Assembly: GCA_009928265.1 (NCBI GenBank)
Contig: RFPR01000095.1
Span: 1 to 7,711 of the forward strand
Source: Pseudomonadota bacterium
Lineage (GTDB): Bacteria; Verrucomicrobiota; Verrucomicrobiia; Chthoniobacterales; UBA6821
Reading direction: 5' to 3'
DNA: 7,711 nucleotides
The stretch's first letter is position 1. The number at the start of each line of letters is the position of its first letter. This document shows positions 1-6,404 of the stretch, piece by piece. Below the pieces are notes generated by a model. It was not told the origin of the DNA. It made no database searches and worked only from the letters and a program-made list of their open reading frames with translations. The translations under genes were made by a program, and so were the position numbers.

Positions 1-1
1 T

Positions 2-82
2 GTGCCTCCGGGGCCGATCAAGCCGCCGACTGCTACTCCCACTGGAGGAGCTCCCGTGCCTCCCGGACCTCTTAAGCCTCCC
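2..82 (+). repeat. Two copies of a PPGPxKPP-encoding repeat
   Basis: Bases 2-28 and 56-82 encode nearly identical nine-residue units, (V)PPGPIKPP and VPPGPLKPP, spaced 54 bases apart in the same frame. Many third-codon positions differ, so the similarity is kept at protein level or the duplication is old. More copies may lie left of the window edge. Confidence 0.5.
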
Positions 83-601
83 GCTGCGATTCCTTCAGCA
101 TCGACTGCCCCTTCCGTGCCCAAGCCACCTGCCCCGGCGGCATCTGTTGCTGCAGCGGGTGCTGCTACTCCCGCACCCAAGCCCCCTGGCGCAGTACCGC
201 CTGCCTCGGTGACTCCTGCCGCCAAACCGCTCTCTCCTGCTTCTGCTCCTGCGGCGCCCACTCCCGCATTGAGGCCGGAACCTGTTGCGCCGGCAGCTCC
301 CGCCAAGCCGATGCCTCAGGCCACGATTAAGCTGCAACAGGCGCCTGCCCCTGCGACCGCGGTGCGCAAGCCCGCTGCGGCCGTCGCTTCTGATGCTGCG
401 AAGGCGGACAACGATGGCAAGCCCGTCGAGGTCAAACCCTCCGCTCCGGCCTCCAAGGTCGCCGAAGCCACTCTTTCCGAGGGTGTCGATGAGGTTGATG
501 CAGGCGACGATTCCTCCGGAATTCCTTTACCTTTTCTGATCGCAGCGGCTGTTCTTGCTCTCGCGGCGCTTGGGATCCAGATCTGGACATTCATTTCCTG
601 A
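2..601 (+). CDS. Pro/Ala-rich protein with C-terminal membrane anchor, 5' partial
   Basis: I do not recognise the family. The open frame runs in from the left edge and ends at TGA 599-601. The GTG at position 2 is probably an internal valine codon, so the true N-terminus lies outside the window. About 199 residues are visible. Residues 1-150 are low-complexity, dominated by Pro, Ala, Lys and Ser, with two copies of a PPGPxKPP motif (residues 2-9 and 20-27). An acidic patch follows (EGVDEVDAGDD, residues 160-170), then a single hydrophobic segment (about 174-197) that ends almost at the C-terminus. This suggests a flexible extended domain tethered to the membrane by a tail anchor, with only about two residues beyond it. 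It lies 30 bases upstream of trxA on the same strand. The role is unknown; a linker for a missing N-terminal domain is possible. The reading frame is convincing because the antisense frames give only Arg-rich peptides. Confidence 0.72.
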   Translation: MPPGPIKPPTATPTGGAPVPPGPLKPPAAIPSASTAPSVPKPPAPAASVAAAGAATPAPKPPGAVPPASVTPAAKPLSPASAPAAPTPALRPEPVAPAAPAKPMPQATIKLQQAPAPATAVRKPAAAVASDAAKADNDGKPVEVKPSAPASKVAEATLSEGVDEVDAGDDSSGIPLPFLIAAAVLALAALGIQIWTFIS

Positions 602-631
602 ACCAAAAATCCCAACACAACCGCACCCACC

Positions 632-955
632 ATGGCTTCCGAACACGTCCTTGAACTGAATGATTCCAATTTCGAGTCCACTGTTGCTTCTTCGGCCGCA
701 CTTCTTGTGGATTTCTGGGCTCCCTGGTGCGGTCCTTGCCGCATGATCGCCCCCGTGATCGAGGAGCTTGGCAAGGAACTTGCCGGCAAGGTGACCGTTG
801 CAAAGGTCAATGTGGACGAGGCTCCCGGCATTGCCGGAGCCCACAATGTGACCTCGATCCCCACCCTGATCGTTTTCAAGAACGGCCAGTTGGTGGATCG
901 TTCCACAGGGCTTGCATCCAAGGCAGCCTTGCTGGCCAAGCTTCAGGCACTCTGA
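632..955 (+). CDS. trxA: Thioredoxin
   Basis: A cytoplasmic dithiol-disulfide oxidoreductase that is normally reduced by thioredoxin reductase and passes electrons to ribonucleotide reductase, methionine sulfoxide reductases and other targets. The 107 residues match the usual length of a single-domain bacterial thioredoxin. The active site W-C-G-P-C is at residues 32-36 (Cys33 and Cys36). The buried Asp27 that precedes FWA, the cis-proline motif IPT at 76-78 and the FKNG turn at 82-85 are all present, so it should be active. There is no signal peptide. The ATG at 632 gives the expected N-terminus, but the 30 bases before it are A/C-rich with no Shine-Dalgarno sequence. It sits 30 bases after the Pro/Ala-rich gene and 29 bases before the agmatine deiminase gene, suggesting one transcript. 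No thioredoxin reductase is in view. Confidence 0.97.
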   Translation: MASEHVLELNDSNFESTVASSAALLVDFWAPWCGPCRMIAPVIEELGKELAGKVTVAKVNVDEAPGIAGAHNVTSIPTLIVFKNGQLVDRSTGLASKAALLAKLQAL

Positions 956-984
956 GTTCCGCCTAGGCCCGCCCTCATCCGGTT

Positions 985-2034
985 GTGACGGAAATAGCCG
1001 CCACGCCACGTTCCCTCGGCTACAGCATGCCGGCGGAGTGGGATTTCCACGAGGCGACCTGGATTTCCTGGCCTCATGCCGAAGGTCAGAGTTTTCCCGA
1101 CAGCTATGAACGTGTCGTTCCGACGCTGGTAAAAATGGCTACCGCGCTGGCTGAGTCCGAGATCCTGCGTATCAACATCTCCTCGGCCGAGCAGGAGCGC
1201 GAGGTGAGGGGGTATCTTTCCAAGGCTGCCCCAATGGAACGGGTCGAGTTCCATCACAATCCGACAAATGAGCCTTGGTGCCGTGATCATGGCCCGATTT
1301 TTTTGAAGCGCGCGGTTGCCCCCACATTGGCCGTCAATGATTTCGGCTACAATGCGTGGGGAGGAAAGTATCCGCCTTACGACTCCGATGATGTCGTGCC
1401 GACCAGGATCGCCAGGTCCCTGGGGCTTCCCTTGTTCAACCCAGGATTCATTCTTGAGGGGGGATCGGTCGATCCGAATGGGGAGGGTACGCTTTTGACC
1501 ACGGAGTCGTGTTTGCTCAACCCCAATCGAAATCCCTCCATGACCAAGGAGCAGATCGAGCAGGGCCTCAGGGACTATCTCGGCGTCGAGAAGATCCTTT
1601 GGCTCGGAGATGGAATCGAGGGGGATGATACCGATGGACATGTGGATGACATCACCCGCTTTGTCTCCCGTGACACCGTGGTCACGGTGGTTGAACCGCA
1701 TCACGGCGACCCTAATCATCTTCCCCTTAGGGGGAACCTCGAGCGCCTTCAGGAGATGACCCTTGCCGACGGCACGCCCCTCAATGTTTTGGAAATGCCG
1801 ATGCCGCCGAGGATCGACCGTGAGGGGCTCAGGCTCCCTGCCAGTCATGCCAACTTCTATATCGCAAACGAGGCTGTCCTCATGCCCGCGTTCGGAGGGG
1901 AATCCGATGTTTTGGCCGCTGATCTGCTGGCAGGACTCTTCCCCGCGAGGATGATCCGCCCCATCGACTGCCGGGAGCTGATATGGGGACTCGGGGCCTT
2001 TCACTGCCTGACCCAGCAGCAACCCGCTGCCTGA
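985..2034 (+). CDS. aguA: Agmatine deiminase family protein
   Basis: Member of the agmatine deiminase / Porphyromonas-type peptidylarginine deiminase family, guanidino-group hydrolases of the pentein fold. Agmatine deiminase converts agmatine to N-carbamoylputrescine and ammonia on the route from arginine to putrescine. The 349 residues match the free agmatine deiminase length. Visible family motifs are EW at 18-19 with WP at 29-30, PWCRDHGP at 97-104, LEGG at 157-160, TTESCLLNPNRNP at 172-184, GDDTDGHVDD at 213-222 (His219 and acidic neighbours) and FHCLTQQ near the end, with the nucleophile Cys341. All expected catalytic residues are present. The start used is GTG 985, with an in-frame TAG at 964-966 just upstream; ATG 1027 (residue 15) is the alternative and would keep every motif. 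Neither has a clear ribosome binding site. No N-carbamoylputrescine amidase gene is adjacent, so agmatine as substrate is inferred from the family. Confidence 0.92.
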   Translation: MTEIAATPRSLGYSMPAEWDFHEATWISWPHAEGQSFPDSYERVVPTLVKMATALAESEILRINISSAEQEREVRGYLSKAAPMERVEFHHNPTNEPWCRDHGPIFLKRAVAPTLAVNDFGYNAWGGKYPPYDSDDVVPTRIARSLGLPLFNPGFILEGGSVDPNGEGTLLTTESCLLNPNRNPSMTKEQIEQGLRDYLGVEKILWLGDGIEGDDTDGHVDDITRFVSRDTVVTVVEPHHGDPNHLPLRGNLERLQEMTLADGTPLNVLEMPMPPRIDREGLRLPASHANFYIANEAVLMPAFGGESDVLAADLLAGLFPARMIRPIDCRELIWGLGAFHCLTQQQPAA

Positions 2035-2097
2035 GGCTCAATAAGGCAAAAAAGTGCCTCTTGGAGGCTTGCCAAACTGGGTCGCTCCGTTTGTTCT

Positions 2098-2103
2098 GGA
2101 GAG
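2098..2103 (+). promoter_or_regulatory. Ribosome binding site of tkt
   Basis: GGAGAG ends 8 bases before ATG 2112. It is the clearest Shine-Dalgarno match on this strand and decides the start of transketolase at MNKQILELAARDARG rather than at codons further upstream, which would lie inside the agmatine deiminase gene. Confidence 0.75.
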
Positions 2104-2111
2104 CCTATTTT

Positions 2112-4085
2112 ATGAACAAACAGATCCTTGAACTCGCAGCCCGCGATGCCCGCGGACTTGCCCTTGATGCCGTCACCACCTGCAAGTCGGGCCACCTTGG
2201 TCTTCCTCTCGGTTCCGCCGATATCGGTGCTGTTCTCTATGGCCACGCGCTCCAGATTGATCCCGCCAATCCCCGCTGGATCAACCGTGACCGTTTTATC
2301 CTCTCCGCCGGCCACGGCAGCATGTTCCTTTACGCTTGGCTCCATCTTTCGGGCTTCGATCTATCGCTCGATCAGGTAAAGAAGTTCCGCCAACTCCACA
2401 GCATTACCCCCGGCCATCCCGAGTTCCACGAGACTCCGGGGGTCGAGGCGACCACCGGCCCCCTTGGTCAGGGAGTTGCCAATGCCGTCGGATACGCCAT
2501 GTCGCAGAAGATGGCTGCCGCCCGTTTCAACACCCCTCAGCACACCATCCTCAACAATCACGTCGTAGCCCTTTGCGGTGACGGCTGTCTGCAGGAGGGT
2601 GTTTCCGCCGAGGCCTCCTCGCTGGCCGGTCACCTCGGACTCGACAACCTGATCGTTTTCTTCGATTCCAACAACGTCACCCTCGACGCCATGCTTAACG
2701 TGAGCCAGAGCGAGGATGTCGGTGCCCGTTATGCCGCATACGGCTGGCATGTGCAGATGATCGACGGTCATAATCTCGATGAGATTCTCTCCGCCTTCAA
2801 CAAGGCCAAGTCCACCAAGGGCAAGCCCCACCTCATCATCTGCAAAACCATCATCGGAAAGGGCATCCCTCAGGTTGAGGGAACGAACAAGGCGCACGGC
2901 GAGGCCGGTGTGAAGTTCTCCGACGAGGCCCGCAAGGGATTCGGTCTGCCGGAGGAGAAGTTCTTTGTATCAACTGAAGTCACCGCTTACTTCGCCGACC
3001 TTAAGAAGAAGCGTTCCGAGGCCCATGCCTCCTGGCAGAAGGAATTCGCCGCCTGGCGCTCCGCCAATGCCGAACTCGCTGCCCTGCTGGATTCCGGCAT
3101 CGAGCAGAAGGTTCCCGACCTCTTCGCCGCGATCCCTGCCTTCAAGCCCGAGGAGACCATCGCCACCCGCAAGGCCGGCAGCATCGTCCTCCAGCCCATC
3201 TCCAAGGCCATGCCCCTGCTCGTCAGCGGCAGCGCCGATCTGTTCGGATCCACCCTGAACTACATCGAGGGTGGTGGTGACTTCACGGCTCAGAACAACG
3301 AGGGCCGCAACATCCACTTCGGCATCCGCGAACACGCCATGTGCGCGATCATGAATGGCTATGCCTACGACGGAATCTTCCGCATCGCTGGTGCGACCTT
3401 CTTGGTTTTCAGCGACTACGGCCGTCCCTCGATTCGCGTCGCGGCGCTCTCGAAGCTCCCGACCACCTACATCTTCACCCATGATTCCGTCGCCGTCGGC
3501 GAGGATGGTCCGACCCACGAACCCGTAGAGACGGTTGCCGCACTGCGCGCGATCCCCGGTCTCGATGTGATCCGTCCCGCTGATCCCGAGGAGACAGTCG
3601 GAGCCTTCGTGGCCGCGATGACCCACACGGACGGGCCGACCCTCCTGTCGCTCTGCCGTCAGAATCTCCCGAACCTCAATGATATCCCCGTGGAGACTCG
3701 TCGACAGGGTGTTCTTCGTGGCGGCTATATCGCCCACAAGGAGACTGCAGCCCTCGAGGTCATCATCCTCTCCTGTGGCAGTGAGCTCTCCGTCGCCCTC
3801 GAGGCTGCCAAGCAGCTTGGAGCCGGTGCCCGTGTGGTTTCCATGCCCTGCATGGAGCGCTTTGATCGCCAGGACGCCGCTTATCGCGAGGAGGTTCTGC
3901 CGGCCAAGTGCCGCAAGCGCGTTTCCATCGAGGCCGGCATCTCCGATCCTTGGTTCCGCTTTGTCGGTCTCGACGGCAAGACCGTTGCAATCGACCGCTT
4001 CGGTCTGAGCGCCCCCGGTGCGACCGTCCTTAAGGAACTCGGCATGACCGCCGAGAACGTGGTCGCCGCCGCCAAGTCGCTCTAA
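2112..4085 (+). CDS. tkt: Transketolase
   Basis: Thiamine-diphosphate and divalent-metal dependent cytoplasmic enzyme. It moves two-carbon ketol units between sugar phosphates in the non-oxidative pentose phosphate pathway, linking ribose-5-P and erythrose-4-P with glycolysis. The 657 residues equal the usual bacterial length. The N-terminal pyrophosphate domain shows SGHLG (His28), AGHGS (His68), the TPP/metal motif GDG at 156-158 with Glu162 and SNN at 186-188, and AHGEAG (His262). The pyrimidine domain shows GSADL (373-377), the catalytic Glu407 in REHAM, and GEDGPTHEP (Asp465, His469). The phosphate-binding Arg516 lies in LCRQNL. The C-terminal domain is complete. The frame is open upstream to 1983, but that part overlaps aguA and has no homology; the GGAGAG before ATG 2112 fixes the start. 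A strong terminator follows 23 bases after the stop. From memory, the sequence style resembles PVC-group transketolases. 1-Deoxyxylulose-5-phosphate synthase is excluded by length and motifs. Confidence 0.97.
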   Translation: MNKQILELAARDARGLALDAVTTCKSGHLGLPLGSADIGAVLYGHALQIDPANPRWINRDRFILSAGHGSMFLYAWLHLSGFDLSLDQVKKFRQLHSITPGHPEFHETPGVEATTGPLGQGVANAVGYAMSQKMAAARFNTPQHTILNNHVVALCGDGCLQEGVSAEASSLAGHLGLDNLIVFFDSNNVTLDAMLNVSQSEDVGARYAAYGWHVQMIDGHNLDEILSAFNKAKSTKGKPHLIICKTIIGKGIPQVEGTNKAHGEAGVKFSDEARKGFGLPEEKFFVSTEVTAYFADLKKKRSEAHASWQKEFAAWRSANAELAALLDSGIEQKVPDLFAAIPAFKPEETIATRKAGSIVLQPISKAMPLLVSGSADLFGSTLNYIEGGGDFTAQNNEGRNIHFGIREHAMCAIMNGYAYDGIFRIAGATFLVFSDYGRPSIRVAALSKLPTTYIFTHDSVAVGEDGPTHEPVETVAALRAIPGLDVIRPADPEETVGAFVAAMTHTDGPTLLSLCRQNLPNLNDIPVETRRQGVLRGGYIAHKETAALEVIILSCGSELSVALEAAKQLGAGARVVSMPCMERFDRQDAAYREEVLPAKCRKRVSIEAGISDPWFRFVGLDGKTVAIDRFGLSAPGATVLKELGMTAENVVAAAKSL

Positions 4086-4102
4086 GACATCAGCCCTTCA
4101 AC

Positions 4103-4140
4103 AAAAAGCCCTCACGGAGTGAATCCGTGAGGGTTTTTTT
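4103..4140 (+). terminator. Rho-independent terminator, probably bidirectional
   Basis: A perfect 10-bp stem (4109-4118 with 4124-4133, CCCTCACGGA / TCCGTGAGGG) closes a GTGAA loop and is followed by seven T (4134-4140). It starts 23 bases after the tkt stop. On the other strand the same stem is followed by C and five T (complement of 4103-4107), so it can also stop transcription arriving from murA about 170 bases away. It sits between two converging operons, where a shared terminator is expected. Confidence 0.95.
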
Positions 4141-4222
4141 ATTTCTTAGGGTGTACTCCTTCTTTTAATCGGATGACCTGACCACAGGACCCGCTATGGA
4201 GAGTCGAAGGGATTTTTGATGA
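4141..4222. other. Non-coding part of convergent spacer
   Basis: Eighty-two bases between the terminator and the palindrome. I see no credible open frame, tRNA or promoter. A minor near-palindrome is present: GACCTG 4175-4180 against CAGGAC 4185-4190, with one mismatch and a 4-base loop. The segment just before the palindrome (about 4200-4222) may belong to the same repeat element. Confidence 0.4.
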
Positions 4223-4286
4223 GGGGCTAGGCGCCCAAGCGTTAGCCGTAGCAAAACCTACGGCAAGCGAAGGGCAACGACGCCCC
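4223..4286. repeat. Imperfect palindrome, REP/MITE-like candidate
   Basis: A 64-base hairpin built from three perfectly paired blocks. The outer block is GGGGC 4223-4227 with GCCCC 4282-4286. The middle block is GCCC 4233-4236 with GGGC 4272-4275. The inner block is GCCGTAG 4245-4251 with CTACGGC 4258-4264, closing a CAAAAC loop. Interior loops of 5/6 and 8/7 bases separate the blocks; both sides of the inner loop contain AAGCG. Neither strand has a T-run right after it, so it is not a classical terminator. CGAAGGG occurs both inside (4268-4274) and just outside (4205-4211). The architecture (stem with mismatched interior loops, in a spacer between convergent genes) fits REP or MITE-type dispersed repeats, but copy number cannot be judged from one window. 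Confidence 0.5.
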
Positions 4287-4303
4287 ACGCAAAAAGAACA
4301 AGA

Positions 4304-5566
4304 CTAAGCTTTGACGCGCTCGATATGGGCCCCTAAGCCATTCAACTTCTCATCGATCGCTTCATAGCCCCGGTCGATGTGATAGACGCGGTTGATCTCG
4401 GTGACGCCGTCGGCAGGGAGGGCTGCCAGAACAAGTGCCGCAGAGGCCCGCAGGTCGCTCGCCATGACGGGTGCTCCGCTGAGTCGTTCTACTCCATGGA
4501 TGGTGGCTCGGTGATCGTCCAGATCGATCGTGGCTCCCATGCGCTTGAGTTCGGCCACATGCATGAAGCGCTGGGGAAAGACGGTCTCGGTCACCACACT
4601 GGTTCCCTCCATGGTTGCGAGCATGGCGCAGAACTGGGCTTGCATGTCCGTGGGAAAGCCAGGATAGGGGAGCGTCTCCAAATGAAGGGGGCGGCGTGAA
4701 CCGTTGGGAGAGATGGTCACGCTGTCGGAGGTCAGGCTGAGGTCGAATCCGGCGGTTCTAAGCGCCGTGAGAACTGCTTCCAGATGGCGTGGTTCTGTGC
4801 GGGTGATGGTGACACGCTTTCCGGCAATGGCGCCGGCCACGAGGAAGGTGCCAGCCTCGATGCGGTCGGGGATAACGGAGACGACGTCGAACTCGCCGCG
4901 ATGCTCGCGAAGCCAGACGCGGCCGTCGGCGGCGTGGAGCTGCGAAGCGGAAAGCTTCAGGCCCATCTGATCACGGGCCAGATCGATCACCTCGGGTTCC
5001 TCGGCGGCGCCTTCGATGACAGTCGTTCCCTCGGCGAGGACGGCCGCCATCATGACGTTTCCGGTTCCCAAAACGGTCGGCCCGTGGCGGCCGCGCAGAT
5101 TAATGCGGGCACCAGTGAGCTTGTCGGCGGAGAGAATGATGTCGCCTCCCTTGACCGTAACTTTCGCTCCAAGGGCCTCAAAACCCTTGAGGTGAAGGTC
5201 GATCGGGCGGTCTCCGATGACGCAGCCGCCGGGCAGGGAGACCTTGGCTGATTTCTCGCGGCCGAGCAGGGGGCCCAAAACACAGACAGAGGCGCGCATC
5301 TTGCGCACGATCTCGTAGGGGGCCTCCGTGATGATCTTTTCGGCACGGATCTGCACCACACCGCTGGCGCGCTCCACTTCGGCACCGAGACGGCCGAGAA
5401 TGGTGAGCATGTAATGGATGTCACTCAGGTCTGGAACGCGGTCGATGACGCACTTTTCCTTGGTCAGGAGTGTGGCTGCGAGAATCGGAAGGGCGGAGTT
5501 TTTGGAACCGCCGATGCGTACATCGCCCTCGAGAGAGCGACCGCCGTGAACGAGAATCTTATCCAT
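4304..5566 (-). CDS. murA: UDP-N-acetylglucosamine 1-carboxyvinyltransferase
   Basis: Catalyses the first committed step of peptidoglycan synthesis in the cytoplasm: transfer of enolpyruvate from phosphoenolpyruvate to UDP-GlcNAc. The 420 residues match the family. Visible residues are Lys22-Asn23 in GGSKNSALP, Arg91, the loop Cys115 in GGCVIGDRP with Arg120, the PDRIEAGTF motif at 233-241, Asp307 in PYPGFPTDMQ, and Arg399 near the C-terminus. Cys115 predicts the usual fosfomycin-sensitive form rather than the Asp variant. The start ATG at 5564-5566 lies inside the end of prmC (8-base overlap), so translational coupling is likely; no good ribosome binding site is seen. The stretch at about residues 195-228 looks unusual for the family (see findings). 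It is the last gene of the right-hand operon. EPSP synthase (AroA) is excluded by the MurA loop and UDP-GlcNAc motifs. Confidence 0.97.
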   Translation of the reverse strand: MDKILVHGGRSLEGDVRIGGSKNSALPILAATLLTKEKCVIDRVPDLSDIHYMLTILGRLGAEVERASGVVQIRAEKIITEAPYEIVRKMRASVCVLGPLLGREKSAKVSLPGGCVIGDRPIDLHLKGFEALGAKVTVKGGDIILSADKLTGARINLRGRHGPTVLGTGNVMMAAVLAEGTTVIEGAAEEPEVIDLARDQMGLKLSASQLHAADGRVWLREHRGEFDVVSVIPDRIEAGTFLVAGAIAGKRVTITRTEPRHLEAVLTALRTAGFDLSLTSDSVTISPNGSRRPLHLETLPYPGFPTDMQAQFCAMLATMEGTSVVTETVFPQRFMHVAELKRMGATIDLDDHRATIHGVERLSGAPVMASDLRASAALVLAALPADGVTEINRVYHIDRGYEAIDEKLNGLGAHIERVKA

Positions 5567-6401
5567 GGACTGCTTCGATGAATCTGAGGGTTCCTTGGTA
5601 ATCGGGGAGGGCCGTGATGTCGCGATAATTATATCCCGCGAGGCACTCGGTGACGGCTGCCGCCTGGCCCATGCCGATCTCGAGGAGTAGATGTCCTCCG
5701 GGATTCAATCTTGAGGCGGCCAGCGGGGTGAGGCGGCGGACAAGGTCGAGACCGTCCGCCCCTCCGTCCAATGCCAGCACGGGATCATGGTGCACCTCTC
5801 GGCTGAGCGTCGGGATTTCGGCGCTCGGGATGTAGGGGAGATTGGCGGTGATCAGATCAAAACGGTCCTCACCGGAGGGCATCAGATCCGATTCGTGAAA
5901 AATGACCCTCTCCGCTCCTAGTAAGGAGGCGTTGCCTCGAGCCAGTGCCAGAGCTTCCGGTGAAATGTCAGTGGCCGTGACGGCGGCCTCGGGACGCTCC
6001 AGAGCCATGGAGATGGCTATCACGCCGCTGCCAGTGGCCACATCGAGGATCGTGGTAAGGGAGCCGTAGGTTAGTGCACGCTCCACGAGTTGCTCGGTTT
6101 CCGGTCGGGGGATCAGGGCGCGGGCATCGCTTTGGAAAGTCCGTCCGCAGAACTCGACCGTCCCCAGCAGGTGCTGGAGAGGGATGCCTGTGCCTCGCTT
6201 GCGGATCAGGTCACGGAGAGGGGCACGCTCCATTTCTCCGAGGGGGCGGTCAAACTGAAGATAAAGCTCGAGACGTTTGATACCCAGCACATGGGCCAGC
6301 AGATGCTCGGCATTGAGACGCGGGGATTCCACTCCCTGTTTGGCAAGGAACTCGGATGCTCCCTTGAGCACATCCAGCAGGGGCATCATGGCCGTTGCCA
6401 T
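5559..6401 (-). CDS. prmC: Peptide chain release factor N5-glutamine methyltransferase
   Basis: SAM-dependent enzyme that methylates the glutamine of the GGQ motif in release factors RF1 and RF2, needed for efficient termination. The 280 residues are typical. An N-terminal helical substrate-binding domain (about 1-80) leads into the Rossmann methyltransferase domain. Motifs are IPRPET at 97-102, the SAM loop DVATGSG at 120-126, the acidic TATDIS at 142-147, and the catalytic motif, which reads NLPY at 187-190 instead of the usual NPPY. The ending LPDYQGTLRF is typical of the family. ATG 6401 is 3 bases after the prfA stop; a second in-frame ATG at 6389 (MPLLDVLKG) would also leave the domain intact. 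It overlaps murA by 8 bases. Position directly after prfA, its substrate gene, supports the call. Confidence 0.95.
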   Translation of the reverse strand: MATAMMPLLDVLKGASEFLAKQGVESPRLNAEHLLAHVLGIKRLELYLQFDRPLGEMERAPLRDLIRKRGTGIPLQHLLGTVEFCGRTFQSDARALIPRPETEQLVERALTYGSLTTILDVATGSGVIAISMALERPEAAVTATDISPEALALARGNASLLGAERVIFHESDLMPSGEDRFDLITANLPYIPSAEIPTLSREVHHDPVLALDGGADGLDLVRRLTPLAASRLNPGGHLLLEIGMGQAAAVTECLAGYNYRDITALPDYQGTLRFIEAVHG

Positions 6402-6404
6402 GGA

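Noticed and set aside
316..939. 207-codon open frame on the - strand
   Set aside because: It is antisense to thioredoxin and the end of the Pro/Ala-rich gene, and carries no recognisable motif.
943..2022. 359-codon open frame on the - strand
   Set aside because: It is antisense to the whole agmatine deiminase gene, whose motifs are unambiguous; the antisense product resembles no family.
1983..2111. N-terminal extension of transketolase
   Set aside because: The frame is open here, but it overlaps the end of aguA and encodes a segment unlike any transketolase. The GGAGAG site before ATG 2112 and family length support the shorter protein.
2061..2111. Promoter for tkt with TTGCCA as -35 box
   Set aside because: No TATAAT-like -10 sits 16-18 bases downstream of 2069-2074, so a promoter cannot be supported.
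2970..3737. 255-codon open frame on the - strand within tkt
   Set aside because: It is a shadow of the transketolase gene, with biased Gly/Asp/Val composition and no own ribosome binding site or homology.
4223..4286. Palindrome read as a second terminator for murA
   Set aside because: On the minus strand the hairpin is followed by CTCATCAAAAATCC, with no T-run; the 4103-4140 terminator is a far better stop for this operon.
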